Positions 14,001 to 25,052 of a stretch of 64,000 nucleotides of DNA are shown here, piece by piece. This DNA comes from Phoronis australis (taxonomy: Eukaryota; Phoronida; Phoronidae). The first letter of the stretch is position 1, and each line of letters starts with the position of its first letter. The notes below the pieces were generated by a model. It had not been told where the DNA came from. It did not search any database and saw only the letters and a program-made list of their open reading frames with translations. The stretch is from contig NMRA01000329.1 in NCBI GenBank assembly GCA_002633005.1, positions 417,894-481,893 on the forward strand, read 5' to 3'. The position numbers were made by a program, and so were the translations under genes.

Positions 14001-17000
14001 AGCAAGGCATTAGTCACACAATTTTCTGAAATAGGATTGTAATATAACAACAAAGTTTGATAACAATGCTACACAATTTTGTGAAAAGTCTGTCATAGGT
14101 TACAGATACGTCGCAGAGCATGAGTTTGATGAATCCTGGCTTCCGATTTCACCCGTTTTGGAGACTGGATTTCAACCGCCTTAGGTTACAATAAGCGCTT
14201 CCTCCCGAAACGAATTTTTGTAAGCGCCCTCGGTACTCATTAGGGCAAATACGGTATGCTTGTATTTATGCCCATCTGCCTATTTATGGAATAAAGTGAT
14301 TTTTGAAAAATAATTTTGCTCAGGTGCTTTGTGTTCATAAACTCATGTACATGTCTTGAACTGGGTGTTTTTATTGTGTCAGTGGTCCATTCTTAGTTAT
14401 TTTAAAATAGTTAATATCAAAAGTTAAATTTCATCCAAATCTACCATTTTGTGAAAAATAAGTCACATGTTATTTTGAAATTTTGCTCCTTGGTTTTAAT
14501 CAAGTGTTCCACCTTTAGAGACTTGAAGTGGCTGTAGGTGTAGCCTCACATAGAGCTGCATGCATCTATGTGTGTATACTGCAGATATTAATGGGACGTG
14601 AATTCTGTTTCAAGACCAAACTGCGTATTTCAAGATTGAGGTCATTGCTTGAAATGTTTGTGTGGAATTTCTTTTTATGGTATTGATTTGTTGCAATATT
14701 CAAAACAATCTTGTGAATGTGTTTTTGGAATGGGACAACTTGTACAGGGAAAAATGTGCCAGTTTGCTAATATGTTGATTGATTGACAGTGTTGCCTATT
14801 TCCTTTGAATTGTAGGACAAACTTGCACAGAATCAATGGGAAATTTTCAGACTTGTCAAACCCTCCCATGTTGCCAACTATTCAATTTTTTTTTTGTTTC
14901 AGCTAACCAAACATTATAGCAAACCAGGAGTGACAGCTGTAGACGTCCTGTCTGTCTTTCCTGACTTTGATGTGAGTTCTAGCTGTGTACACTATTACAC
15001 TAGTAGGCTTGGAGTCCATAGTGAGATTCAGTCCTAGACGCCAACTCACAAGTCCTACTCAATTGGAGTTTGTAGAACTCATTAGTGGAGCTGATGTCAC
15101 AGTCAAATATGTTACAATGTGATCTACCACATGGAATGAATACTTTGGAGTAGTTTGGGCTTAAGTCTAAGTTTGGGAATGTAGACTATAGTCTTGGAGT
15201 AGTCTGGGCTTAAGTCTAAGTTTGGGAATGTAGACTAATAGTCTGCTTCCATGTCTTTATGATAGGATCTACAGAATAGGATGCTTAACAAATAAATGAA
15301 ACTCGCACTTTTCCTTTGCTTTCACCTATAATAAGTAAGCTTCATCCATCAAGACTGAAGTAGGAAATTTACTAAGAAAAATTAGTGCACCCCTGTTAGT
15401 ATTTGCATTTGTATCTGTCAATGTTTCAATGTTTTATCATTCAATTTTGCCAACCGTTTGAAGTGACACCTCCAGAAATTCAAAAAATAAATTTAATTGA
15501 CATTTTCCACTCCCAACTCACTCCGTCCTGTGTTTACTGCAGATGTGGAAACACCCGTGTGCTCAGGTGATATTCGACTCCGACCCTGCGGAGGAAGGAA
15601 AGCCCCTGTCACAACAGCAAGGGCAGATGTCACAGGCAATGATCAGGTATAAAACATGTTATCACACTAGAAAAAGTACAGCTCTGGTGGCAACGTCTTG
15701 TCTTTTGTTGACTCTGCTTTTCCAAGAAGCAGGTTTCAGAATATTGCCAAAGAATGGTCTTAAAGTATGATGGCAGAATTGAAAATGAACAAAATCAGAT
15801 CATGTGAATATTTTTAACTTTATTCTCCTTCAATTTCTTGCAAAGTGGCTGTACTTAAAATGAATAGAAATAGTTGCATTTTTATTGGAAGTTTGGTGAA
15901 CTTAAAATTCAAAACAGTGTCATTTTTCATATGATTTTGCCACTACCCGCGTAAGCGATTAAAGTATAACCTATGACTTTGGTCATTTAAATGTCACTTC
16001 AGCAAAAGGGAGAATATCAGTTACACATCCTGTTTGCAGAGGTATGGTGGATGAGAGTGGGGACCAGTTTGTAGCTTACTTCCTGCCATCAGAGGAAACC
16101 ATGGGGAAGAGGAAGAGGGACGCAGAGGAAGGCGTCCCATACAGTGCGGACGACACGTACGTTCACGCGGGTTGTATTGGTGAAGTTGCATAGTTGGTCA
16201 CTGATAGTTTACTTAATTTACTTTTTGTTGATAATCCTAGTACTATTTGTGTAATTATGGTTTCCATGAAATAAAATTGTTGTTTACTTACCTACCTGCC
16301 CATCTCAGAGTAGTGAGGGTACGGTGAGGGGAAACAACAAAGTTAAGGACGACCTTACTGTGTTTGTTAACAATTTGTTCTAAACAATTCACGTCTATGT
16401 CTCAGGTATGAATACTCACTAGCCAGGGAGTATAACTGGAACGTCAAGAACAAGGCGTCGAAGGGTTATGAAGAAAATTACTTCATGGTGTTCAAAGAGA
16501 ATGGAGTCTTCTATAATGAGCTGGAGACCAGGTAATGGTAGAGTCCTGGAGACTAGGTAATGGTTGTCAGTGTGGTCTAAGAATAACAAGACAAGCTGTG
16601 GCGAGGATTATGCCAAATGGTCCTTTTGGTGTCGTTCATGGCAGCTGTATATTTTTCAACTGTTATAATACTATACATATACATATGTTGATAGCAGTAG
16701 TGACAGCAGTATTAGTAGTAATAGTCTAGTAGATACATACACAAAACAGCGAGAGTGTTGTAGATGAAGTAATATCCCACAAGACATTCAGCGTATCGAC
16801 CGAGACCGAAGAAATAATGTCGAGTGGGATATTACTTCAGCTACTCCAATTGAGGTGCATTTTGTATTTATGCCATACGCTTCAAATTCCTGAGTTTCTT
16901 TCATTTTTTATGCAGATTTTTTAAATACTTCACTCAGACTGTTCACGTGGCGGATCACATCCTATATGTATGTACTGATGCGTTAGGTTGCAAGTTTTCT

Positions 17001-19003
17001 CTTGTAAAAGTAAGAGTTTTAAATGTAACAATTTATTACTTGAAAAGAGATACCAAAGATGAAAACAACAGTAACTGAGCACTGAACTTGTAACATTTCC
17101 TGAAAATAGTTAAATAACAACAATATTTGATATTTTAGTTAAGAGAATTTGGCGCCTGAGTTGCAGACGATATAATATTTAGTAATTGAAAACTGAGACA
17201 GAGGTGTCATATAATTAACAGTTTTGTTCCAGATGTTACATTTGGGACCTGATTGCATGATGAGTGTTATTTACACTGCTGCAATTGTACTACTTTTTAA
17301 ACTATTTTCGGAAAGTTTGATGATCAAACCGGCTAATGACGTCTAGTCGACATTGACCTACCTTTTGAACTTTCCATGTCAGAGGTCACTGTTGAAGTAG
17401 TGCGGAAGGTGAATACGGAAAACAATATAACATGGCTGTATTTCCCTTGACTGATTCAATGCGTATGGCTTAAATGTTATTGACTGAAAAGAGGAGTATT
17501 TGGCATTATTAATAAATGACAAACGCAAGTAAGCTTTATATAAGGATGCTTGAAAGTAAGACCTCAGGTTTAGTGAAAAAATTAATTTTGTTACTTTATT
17601 TTAGGATGGGTTTTACCGTTTAGTGGCCATAAAACGGCTCATACGGGCAGCACTTTGATTTATTTGCTGCAAGGTTGTTTGCCTGTGGAGACAGAAAAAC
17701 GATAATTTTGACGATACATCGTTGTTTCTCTGAAGTAACTCAAGCGCTGTTGTAACGTGTGTGTGTGTGGAGGTGGTGGATGGTAAGACGTGGCTAGGCC
17801 ACTAATGAAACGTGTGTTCTCTGCAGGGTGCGACTAAGCAAGAGGAGAAAGGTAGTGGGAGCCTCTTCAATGGCCAACACAAAACTGGTGGTCAAGCATA
17901 GAGAGTTGAATGAGCAAGAGTTGGCGGCACAAGATTTACGTATGACGATGCTGGAGCCCCCTGTTGAGGAGGAGGAGGAATTAGAACAGCCCAACTTCTC
18001 GGGTTTGTTAACGATACATTTTTTTGGGTTTCATGGTCACATCGTGGTTACAGATGGGGAAACGCTGAGCAAACAGTTTGTCTTGGTTCAAGTTTTTGTG
18101 AAAACTTTTACTTTTAGTGTTCTTTTGCTAATTAAAAATACCAAATAAAAAGTAACTGATATTTAAGCAATCTGGAAATAATTGTCTTAAAGAAAATGTT
18201 TGAAAACAATTAGTATCTACCCTGGGAAATTTCTGGTGGTAGAAATGTGGATAAGCTGTTACAAAATTGTAGATTTAAAAAAAATATGAACAGTCCACAT
18301 GGAAGTGCATGATTCCATCAAAACAGTGCAAAACTGTTACGAATATCGTTCAAATGAATTGTGCTTTGTTTTTAAGTGGGTGTATTTAGTCCGAAGCTTT
18401 CAAGCTTTAACTAACATCTTTCAGACATTTATAAGCTTTAAGCTTGTTTAGGCTAGTCACTACCACACCCAGTAAGTTAGTCAAAATTAAAACAAAACTT
18501 ATGCCAAAAACTTAAGATCTCTTTCTTGAAACAAATTTAAGTTTTGGCTGATATTTAAGATTTTTCTTAGCTAGGTCAGTTTTCTTGGAGCAGGTCCCTG
18601 GATCTGTGGCTGTTATTTCAGCAAATGGGTATCTGTTTGCTGATTGGTTTTAAAAGTGCACTAATTTAAATAAGTGACTGGCAGATAACCTTGACCTCAC
18701 AGTGACATGGTAGGCACGAGGCCACTATTTTGAACAGCTCTTGCACACACTGTTTCAGATGTTGGCAGTGGTGCAGAAAGCGGTGGAGAGCAAGAGAACA
18801 CAGAGGGGAGGGAACGTAGTAAGAGCCCCAAGTCAGGAAGTGAGAGCGAGAGTGAAGCCAGCGGAAAGGCAGGCAGTGGCAGTGAGAAGGGTAGTGACCG
18901 GGAGAGCGGAAGTGAGAGTGAGGCTGAGAGTGGAGATGAGGATGAGAAGAAGAGAGATGAACAGGAGATCTTTGGTAGTGAGAGTAGCTCTGACAGTGAT
19001 TAG
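8017..19003 (+). CDS. PAF1: RNA polymerase II-associated factor 1 (PAF1 complex scaffold), 12 exons
   Basis: Core subunit of the nuclear PAF1 complex (with CTR9, LEO1, CDC73, RTF1), which supports Pol II elongation and histone H2B ubiquitination. Exons: 8017-8084, 9470-9562, 10000-10121, 10633-10696, 11473-11574, 12966-13071, 14903-14971, 15543-15646, 16040-16156, 16406-16531, 17827-18002, 18759-19003. All have GT-AG borders and sum to 1392 nt (463 aa plus TAG). Family landmarks in order: [20 protein letters not shown] near residue 30, INPDTYR near 88, [17 protein letters not shown] near 125, [12 protein letters not shown] near 162, QVIFDSDPA and MSQAMIRGMVDE around 216-248, [20 protein letters not shown] around 286-305, and RVRLSKRR at 324. 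The last exon is an acidic Ser/Glu/Asp-rich tail (383-463) ending in [12 protein letters not shown], as in animal PAF1 though shorter than human (531 aa). Introns carry several mobile-element remnants. The reading frame is intact. Confidence 0.96.
8403..8640 (+). repeat. MITE-like repeat, copy 2, in PAF1 intron 1
   Basis: Second member of the family seen at 7246-7497, in the same orientation. It starts at TTAGGGCCTGGCGTGCGCAG and ends at GAAGGCCCTATGGGA, giving imperfect inverted ends (TAGGGCCT at both). The two copies sit on either side of the MED29/PAF1 promoter, about 750 bp apart. Confidence 0.6.
13227..14255. mobile_element. Non-autonomous TIR DNA transposon in PAF1 intron 6
   Basis: The left end ACCGTATTCGCCCTAATAAG and the right end (inverse strand) ACCGTATTTGCCCTAATGAG form terminal inverted repeats of about 24 bp with few mismatches. 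Further TAAGCGCC words sit just inside both ends. The element is about 1.03 kb. Its only sizeable open frame (13461-13775) resembles no transposase, so it is probably non-autonomous. A target-site duplication is not clear. I cannot assign a superfamily. Confidence 0.8.
15145..15243 (+). repeat. 49-bp tandem duplication in PAF1 intron 7
   Basis: Two nearly identical copies, about 49 bp apart, contain GGAGTAGT(T/C)TGGGCTTAAG, then TCTAAGTTTGGGAATGTAGA. The high identity implies a recent duplication. Confidence 0.85.
16760..16844. repeat. 85-bp palindromic MITE-like element in PAF1 intron 10
   Basis: The arms GTAGATGAAGTAATATCCCA and its inverse (GTAGCTGAAGTAATATCCCA on the other strand) are 21 bp with one mismatch and enclose about 43 bp. 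It is too small to encode anything. It is probably a foldback or MITE remnant. Confidence 0.8.
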
Positions 19004-19423
19004 ACTGGGACACACTTTGGCATCAAGAGTAGTGCACACTCGACGTGGTTCTGACTGTGACAAGGCAGGGATACATAATACAATGACTGTGTCAGAACTG
19101 AGACACACAGTGAGTGACAGCAGTCCAGGGACTGACTTTGGATTTTTTGATTCCATTTCAGTACTTCCAGATATATTGTTTACTTGTTGGCTACAGGCGA
19201 CCGGATATACTAAATGTCTTCACATGCGAAGCCTGTCATCCTATCCCAAGCAAACTGTCATGATTAAAGTGGAATTTAGAGAAAGTGAAAGGACAAATCT
19301 CAATGCCGAGTTTTCAGACTGCCTATTTTAAAACTCTGACATAACTTTCTCAGTGGTTCCTGACTTTACTGATACAATAACTGTTTTTTTAAAATGAATG
19401 TGCCCGATGCAAAATATCATTCG

Positions 19424-19429
19424 AATAAA
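19424..19429 (+). terminator. Candidate PAF1 poly(A) signal
   Basis: AATAAA lies 421 bases after the PAF1 stop codon, in otherwise unremarkable 3' sequence. It is a plausible cleavage signal; the true site needs transcript data. Confidence 0.5.
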
Positions 19430-21425
19430 ACTTGTGTAAGTGGAATCTAACTTGACAGATTTGATACGAGTATGGCAAAATCCAACTTATCTGAAGAGCT
19501 GAGTGCATGAACTAGAACTACTGTGCCATGGAGCTTTCTGAGCCAGAATCTGACTTATGCATGTCTGACTTATGCATATCTGGCTTATGCATGTCCGACT
19601 TATATGAGCTTTACTGAAGTAATAAGTTGTTATGATAATTGTCTAAAAGTCATACATGTTGTACACAGAGTTTTTCAATCATTATCTGTGAGACGAAAGC
19701 TTTGAACACTAGCGCCATCTTTTAAGACAAACGCATTGATGAACAATTCATTCACATCAGAGTGAACATTCTCTGTAGTGTATCAACACTTGGGTGCACA
19801 CGAGTGTAATGGGGTTTGTTAGTTGGCATTTGGCATAATGAAGATGTAATTCCTAGCAAAGTCAACAGGTTGTACTCTCAGTCACATAATACTCATACAC
19901 AGCCTGAGGTTAGAGTAGCTATAGTTTTGGAATATTTTGATGGAAAATGTTTTAAGTGTTGCTTTTACATCCGTCAAAAGAAATAATTTAGTCTTTTACC
20001 GAGCCAAATAATTGTTCTATGGTCAGAACTTGGTTCCTTGGCTGCGCTTTTGACTTGTTCAACCATGTCAAAATAAAAAATCTTGGTTTTTGAAGCAAAG
20101 CCTTTACAAACCTGCATTCTGTCAAAAAGTAACTTTCGATTCGGAGCATTTGTCATGACAAGATTGGTCAGCCGTCTTGAAATTTCCATTATTCATATTA
20201 CATAAGAGGTGAATTATGGTATTGGGAGAATGTCAGTTTATTATTGCTGGAGATCGGGGGAAAAAGAGGTTTGCTGGACCAAGTGAGTGATTGTATATGG
20301 CAAGTATGACCTCAAGCAATAACAGATTGTCAGTTTGTAATGGCATGTGGTGTAATCCAAATTTGATCTTTTTAGCAGGAGAGTTCAAACAGCTTTTAAA
20401 TGGTGTGTATTTTGTAAATATAAGTGAACTGTAAATATTTCCAACATCATCTTGCCTTGATAGTGAATAATGAAGAACGAGCATTTTTTCAAAATAGTAC
20501 AATATATTTTCGATGATTGTCGACTGACACAATTAGCATAGCAGTAAAAAAGTTTCTTTAATAATATGATTTATTGAGACATATACACATGGCTATAGGC
20601 TCCAAGTATAAAAGACCTTTTGAACAACACAAGTTGGTAAATGTAAACAATATTGTTAAATACGAACCCTGTTATTTCCAGTAAGTTTGATCCATCATCA
20701 CTGTTGGTTAATAGGTCATTACACTCAACCATAACTTTACACATGTGAAACTAGTAAAAAAACAACTAAGTACACCAAATTAATATTCAATAATTTACGA
20801 CCGATACCAACTATAAACAAAACTTATGTAGTGCTAACTTAACAATTATGTAACTACAAGACAATCACCAGTTATTTTCTGTCAACACAGCTGAGTGCCA
20901 CCATGACAGCAGAGTGCGTGTGAAATTGACCGTATGCCATTACAGAAAACGACGGGTAAAACTTCCTATTGTTCGATTCTAATCAATCATAAATCTTGTA
21001 AGATCTTACAAAGATACAGCGTGCTGACAGTGCAGACGACTGATACAATTAATTAGGTTACCTACTATAGTATGTTATAACCGCAGTCAAAACTTGCAAG
21101 TCTCGCAACTTCCTGCATTTCCACGACTGCTGTAATTGCTTTATTCAAGTGACGAATGTAGTGCGTAGTTGTACACAGGCGTTGGTCTTATACTGGACAA
21201 TGTCCGCGGAGCACCAATGTACTCAGTACATAATGGACCATTGTGGTATATCGGCAGTTTGTCATTTCCCATTATTTTAGACGGTATTTACCGGAGAAAT
21301 GTGAAGGCGGAACCAACCGTTCTAGTGGTATCCTGTGCGTTTTCTTGTACTGTGTTAGTAAATGAATGTCATATAAATAAACACAAACAATCATCAAAGG
21401 GCACCTTCACTAAACAAGAGCAACA
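19430..21425. other. Intergenic, no gene seen
   Basis: AT-rich spacer after PAF1. Small open frames on both strands resemble nothing known. It contains one short tandem repeat (19549-19604) and a CTCF-like word AGATGGCGCT (inverse strand of AGCGCCATCT near 19709). Confidence 0.6.
19549..19604 (+). repeat. 15-bp tandem repeat, about 4 units
   Basis: Four imperfect copies of AT(G/A)TC(T/C)G(A/G)CTTATGC follow one another directly. Confidence 0.8.
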
Positions 21426-21429
21426 CGGA

Positions 21430-21990
21430 GATACTAGATGGTGCAATATAGGTTGAATCCATGCGAAATGGGAACATATATGGTTTCTTTAATTGAAAGC
21501 TACCAAATTTTATAAACATCCATCTAGGAACTTCAGAAAAACAGGAAACCCAAAAAAATGAAATTGCCACTAAGGGGCACAGCATTCGTCGGATTAGTCT
21601 GAAAGTCGTCTTTCGTTGTCAACTTCACATAAATACACTTGCTAAATTTAATAAAGATCTTGTAGTAGGTTTAGGAGATTCAGCTATGGATGCAAAAAAG
21701 GAGCAAAACTGCCACTAGGAAGCATCACAACAGTCGAAGTCGTCCGAAAATCATCGTTAACCGTCCTCGCACTAAGGACATATATGCCAAGTTTCACTAT
21801 CATCCATAGACTGGTTTGGTTGATAGAGGGTCAGACCCCAAAAAAACACTTGAGAACAGTAAACATGGTAACTGGATGGCGCAACATGCGTCAAATCCAT
21901 CCGAAAATAAAAATATTGTTTCCTTAATCAGAAAGCTAATAGAATCCATCAAGGCACTTCAGAGAAACAAAAGGAAAACGGAAAAAGAAG
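21430..21990. repeat. Degenerate dispersed repeat of the CTAGTGG-core family
   Basis: Three diverged modules of roughly 130-190 bp share words such as TTTCTTTAAT(T/C), GAAAGCTA, AT(C/A)CATC and CACTTCAGA. Two carry CCACTAAGGGGC (21567-21578) and CCACTAGGAAGC. A stretch around 21765-21810 (CTAAGGACATATATGCCAAG) is the inverse of one near 41860-41920, so the same family lies in both orientations in this window. Confidence 0.6.
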
Positions 21991-23170
21991 AAATTGAATT
22001 ATTCCAAGTTTAAGCCAGGGCGTGGCTTGCTTAAACTTGGAATTGGGTACAAAAAACTACGAAATGCATTCAGGGTGTTTCAAAAGTAATAGAAAATGCA
22101 TTTACAATGTATTGCAACCAGTGAAAGAATGTTTGGTTAACTACTTGATTTTTTGTAAGGCAGAAACTGAATTATTTCAAGTTTAAGCAAGCCACGCCCT
22201 TGCTTAAACTTGGAATTGGGTAGAAAAATCTGCGAATGCGCTCAGAAGTGTCCCAAAATTAATAGAAAATGCATTTAAAATGTCTTGCAATCAGTTACCG
22301 AATGTTTGGTTCACCATGTGATTTTTTGTAAAGCAGAAATTGAATTATTCCAAGTTAAAGCAAGGGCGTATCTTACTTAAACTTGGAATTTACGGAGTTG
22401 AAAAAATGCGAATGCGCTCAGAAGTATTCTAAAGGCCCTAGAAAAAAGCTTTTAAAATGTATTGCAACCAGTCAGGGAATGTTTGGTTCACCACGCGAGT
22501 TTTCGTGAAGCAGAAATTGACTTATTCCAAGTTTAAGCGAGCCACGCCCTTGCTTAAAATTGGAATTGGGGAGAAAACAACTGCGAATGCATTCATAGGT
22601 GTTTCGAAAGTAATAGAACATGCATTTACATTGTATTGCAATCATTATGAGAAGATTTGGTTCACATCGCAATTTTTTTAGAGAAGAAGTTGAATTATTC
22701 CAAGTTTAAGCAACCAGTGTGGCTTGCTTACACTTGGAATTAGGTAGAAAAAACTGCGAATGCGCCCAGAAGTGCTCTCTCTAAAAGTAAAAAGCATTTA
22801 AAATGTATTGCAACCAGTAAGAGAATGTTTGGTTCACCACGTGAGTTTTTGTAAAGCAGAAATTTAAATATTCCAAGTGTAAGCGAGCCACGTCCTTGCT
22901 TAAACTTGTAGTTGGGTAGAAAAAACTGCGAACATGCACAGAAGTGTTCCAAAATTAATAGAAAAATGCATTTAAAATGTCTTGCAACCAGTTACTGAAT
23001 GTTTGGTTTACCACGTGATCTTTTGTAAAGCAGAAATTGAATTATTCGAAGGGCGTATCTTGCTTAAACTTGGAATTTACGGGGTAGAAAAAACTCGGCC
23101 ATAAGTCTTCCGAAATTAATAGAAAATGCACATAAAATGTATTGCAACCAGTTAGTGAATGTTTAATTCA
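21990..23170 (+). repeat. Satellite: seven ~175-bp units, each with a CCAAGTTTAAGC palindrome
   Basis: Units repeat every 171-179 bp. Their palindromes sit near 21997, 22175, 22350, 22528, 22700, 22870 and 23045 (the last truncated). Each palindrome is ATTCCAAGTTTAAGC, a GC-rich loop, then GCTTAAACTTGGAAT. The unit also contains GAAAATGCATTTAAAATGT, TTGCAACCAGT and GAATGTTTGGTTCACCA. Units 2-3 resemble units 6-7 more than their direct neighbours, implying a higher-order repeat of about 700 bp. No protein is encoded. Confidence 0.9.
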
Positions 23171-23479
23171 CCTCTTGATCAAACATCAACTAGGCATTAA
23201 TTTTAAACATCAAGCTATATTTTTATATTGGAATAGGCACCAACACAGAAATAATGACTCAAATGGCCACCGTAGCCGTAGGGCTATGACTTTGAATGCC
23301 CGGTGCATTACTGAGGGTACATGTAATAACAATACAGTCCTTAAATGATTTTTTATTCCAGTCCCTTGATACTAACCAGTATTCATGAACAGGCCACAGG
23401 AGCTTTATCTCGATTTTTTAGAACTCTTTTCTCTCCGTGGCCTACTGGTTCAGTACGATTTCAGCCCAAGCGCATTGTT

Positions 23480-23690
23480 CTGTGATTGTGTGCCAGGTGA
23501 GGCAGCCGCTTAATTCCAAGTTCACACAAGATTCCAAGTTCACGTACAGGGTTTGACAGTTTGCTTAATCTCAAGATCACTTGCGTAATCTTGGAATTCC
23601 AAGTTAACGCAACACTCACTTCCGTTTATTCTTGAGATAAAGCAGGATTCCAAGTACACGTACAACAAAGCCATTTTACGGGGCCATATA
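23480..23690. repeat. Cluster of TTCCAAGTT(C/A)AC words next to the satellite
   Basis: At least five copies of (A/G)ATTCCAAGTTCAC, AGTTAACGC or AGTACACG in both orientations follow the satellite. They share its TTCCAAGTT core but not its unit. This may be an edge or progenitor of the array. Confidence 0.55.
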
Positions 23691-23755
23691 GGTGGCGCTG
23701 TGACAGGATAAAACTGTTCTTAAAACTAAGTGGGGCAAAGTGATCAGAGAGCTAG

Positions 23756-24031
23756 TGTGATGGCACTTATGAAGATTGCATCTTAAATGAGACTGGTTAC
23801 ACATTTACAAATTTGCCAGCAATTCACCCACTGGCACAGTTATACTCGTTTGCTCATCTCATTACTGCTTTGCAAGAGCAGGGACCATATATGCAGCAGG
23901 CATGTTATTTCTGTTCAACCAAGACAGCACTTCAACTCAAGGCCTGTTATATATGCTCCATACACAACATTCTTTTTTGGTTGGTCCGTGCCTCTGAGTT
24001 TTCCCAATTATCTACTTTAGCAGGAGCATAA
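23756..24031 (+). CDS. Uncharacterised open frame with paired cysteines (uncertain)
   Basis: An open stretch of 91 codons begins after an in-frame stop and ends at TAA; no ATG opens it. It has a Cys-rich middle (ACYFCS then ACYICS, 14 residues apart) and a hydrophobic stretch NILFWLV. I recognise no family. It lies plus-strand, converging on the glucuronyltransferase gene. It could be part of an exon or chance; the codon string looks fairly protein-like, but that is weak evidence. Confidence 0.2.
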   Translation, partial: CDGTYEDCILNETGYTFTNLPAIHPLAQLYSFAHLITALQEQGPYMQQACYFCSTKTALQLKACYICSIHNILFWLVRASEFSQLSTLAGA

Positions 24032-24238
24032 GCAGACAACTGAGGTAATAAGTTCAAAACACTCTTCTCCATTCAGTTTTCACACTTGACATATCTACTG
24101 GAAAGTATTTGGAGCTTGGTGTATGTTCAAATCTGGTTAGCAGCTAATTAACAACACACCACTTTGTTTATCTCGTCACCTTTGGAACCATGACAAAAGC
24201 TAACGCTTTTTTGAGTGACGACTTTTGTGTAACTACAG

Positions 24239-24478
24239 GCATGTCATTGGGACCTTGCAAAACATAAGGATTCATTACGTCGTTTTCCCGCTGGTACCAA
24301 CTTGTTCGATTCTATAGCCCAACACCAAGTTGGGAAATTTACCCCTGTAGCCAATATCTTACAAGACTTGATTAACTCCATTCTGGCATTTATGGTTGGA
24401 GGGCCAGCTCTCTTATCTTCGATAATTGCTCTACTCTCCAATAAGATTGTATCTACCCTGACTGGGCTGTGCTGTTAA
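24239..24478 (+). CDS. Possible terminal exon, uncharacterised product (uncertain)
   Basis: After a possible acceptor (AACTACAG, ending at 24238) an open frame of 79 codons runs to TAA. AATAAA at 24480-24485 follows at once. The C-terminal half is hydrophobic and helical in look (FMVGGPALLSSIIALLS). No known family comes to mind. It could be the last exon of a plus-strand gene with 23756-24031, but no joining splice pattern is clear. The reverse strand is also open here, which lowers confidence. Confidence 0.22.
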   Translation, partial: ACHWDLAKHKDSLRRFPAGTNLFDSIAQHQVGKFTPVANILQDLINSILAFMVGGPALLSSIIALLSNKIVSTLTGLCC

Positions 24479-24866
24479 AAATAAAAGTTAAGTTATAACA
24501 TATTTGAACATAATCCAATAGCATTTCTAAAATCTTCGTCAAATGGCAATCATGTTTAGTTTTTGAATCGCCAAAATCTCCCAACTGCAACCGAAGTTAG
24601 ACAATCTATTTTTTTCCGAATACACCAATTCATTCTGAGTTTGTCTGTGTTCACACGTTGTCTGTAATAAGCCTAGTAGATAATTGGCCTGCTTGTTGTC
24701 GTAAAAGACAAAAGAGCGTGCTTGGCAGTTAACAAAGAAGCTAGATGTTATCACACGCTCAGAACCCCCTGCGTCTGGTAAAGTCACTGGACGGGAAAAC
24801 GCTGTCATGTCTATGGCCTGACGACTTATGCAGTAATGACGTGACCGAGGTAGTGGGAAGCACTTT

Positions 24867-24872
24867 TTTATT
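24867..24872 (-). terminator. Candidate poly(A) signal of the B4GAT1-like gene
   Basis: TTTATT on the plus strand (AATAAA on the minus strand), about 180 bases beyond the stop codon. Confidence 0.5.
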
Positions 24873-25052
24873 TAAAATGAGATTCTCTTAAATACACTGG
24901 GTAATTAAATAAAAAATTAATGGTGTTTCATTTTAGGAAACAAATTAGTAATGTACAACTGGCATTAACATTATAAGAAATATTGTCTACTGGTACGAAA
25001 AAATCCACTATTTGGACAATGCCATTCGAATGAGTACACTACACAGCAGGTA

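Noticed and set aside
18741-19331. 196-codon open frame overlapping the last PAF1 exon
   Set aside because: It is a different frame of the acidic PAF1 tail; the spliced PAF1 frame explains the sequence.
21990-23170. CRISPR-like array
   Set aside because: Units are ~175 bp satellite monomers with similar, not unique, intervening DNA in a eukaryotic genome; no cas genes.
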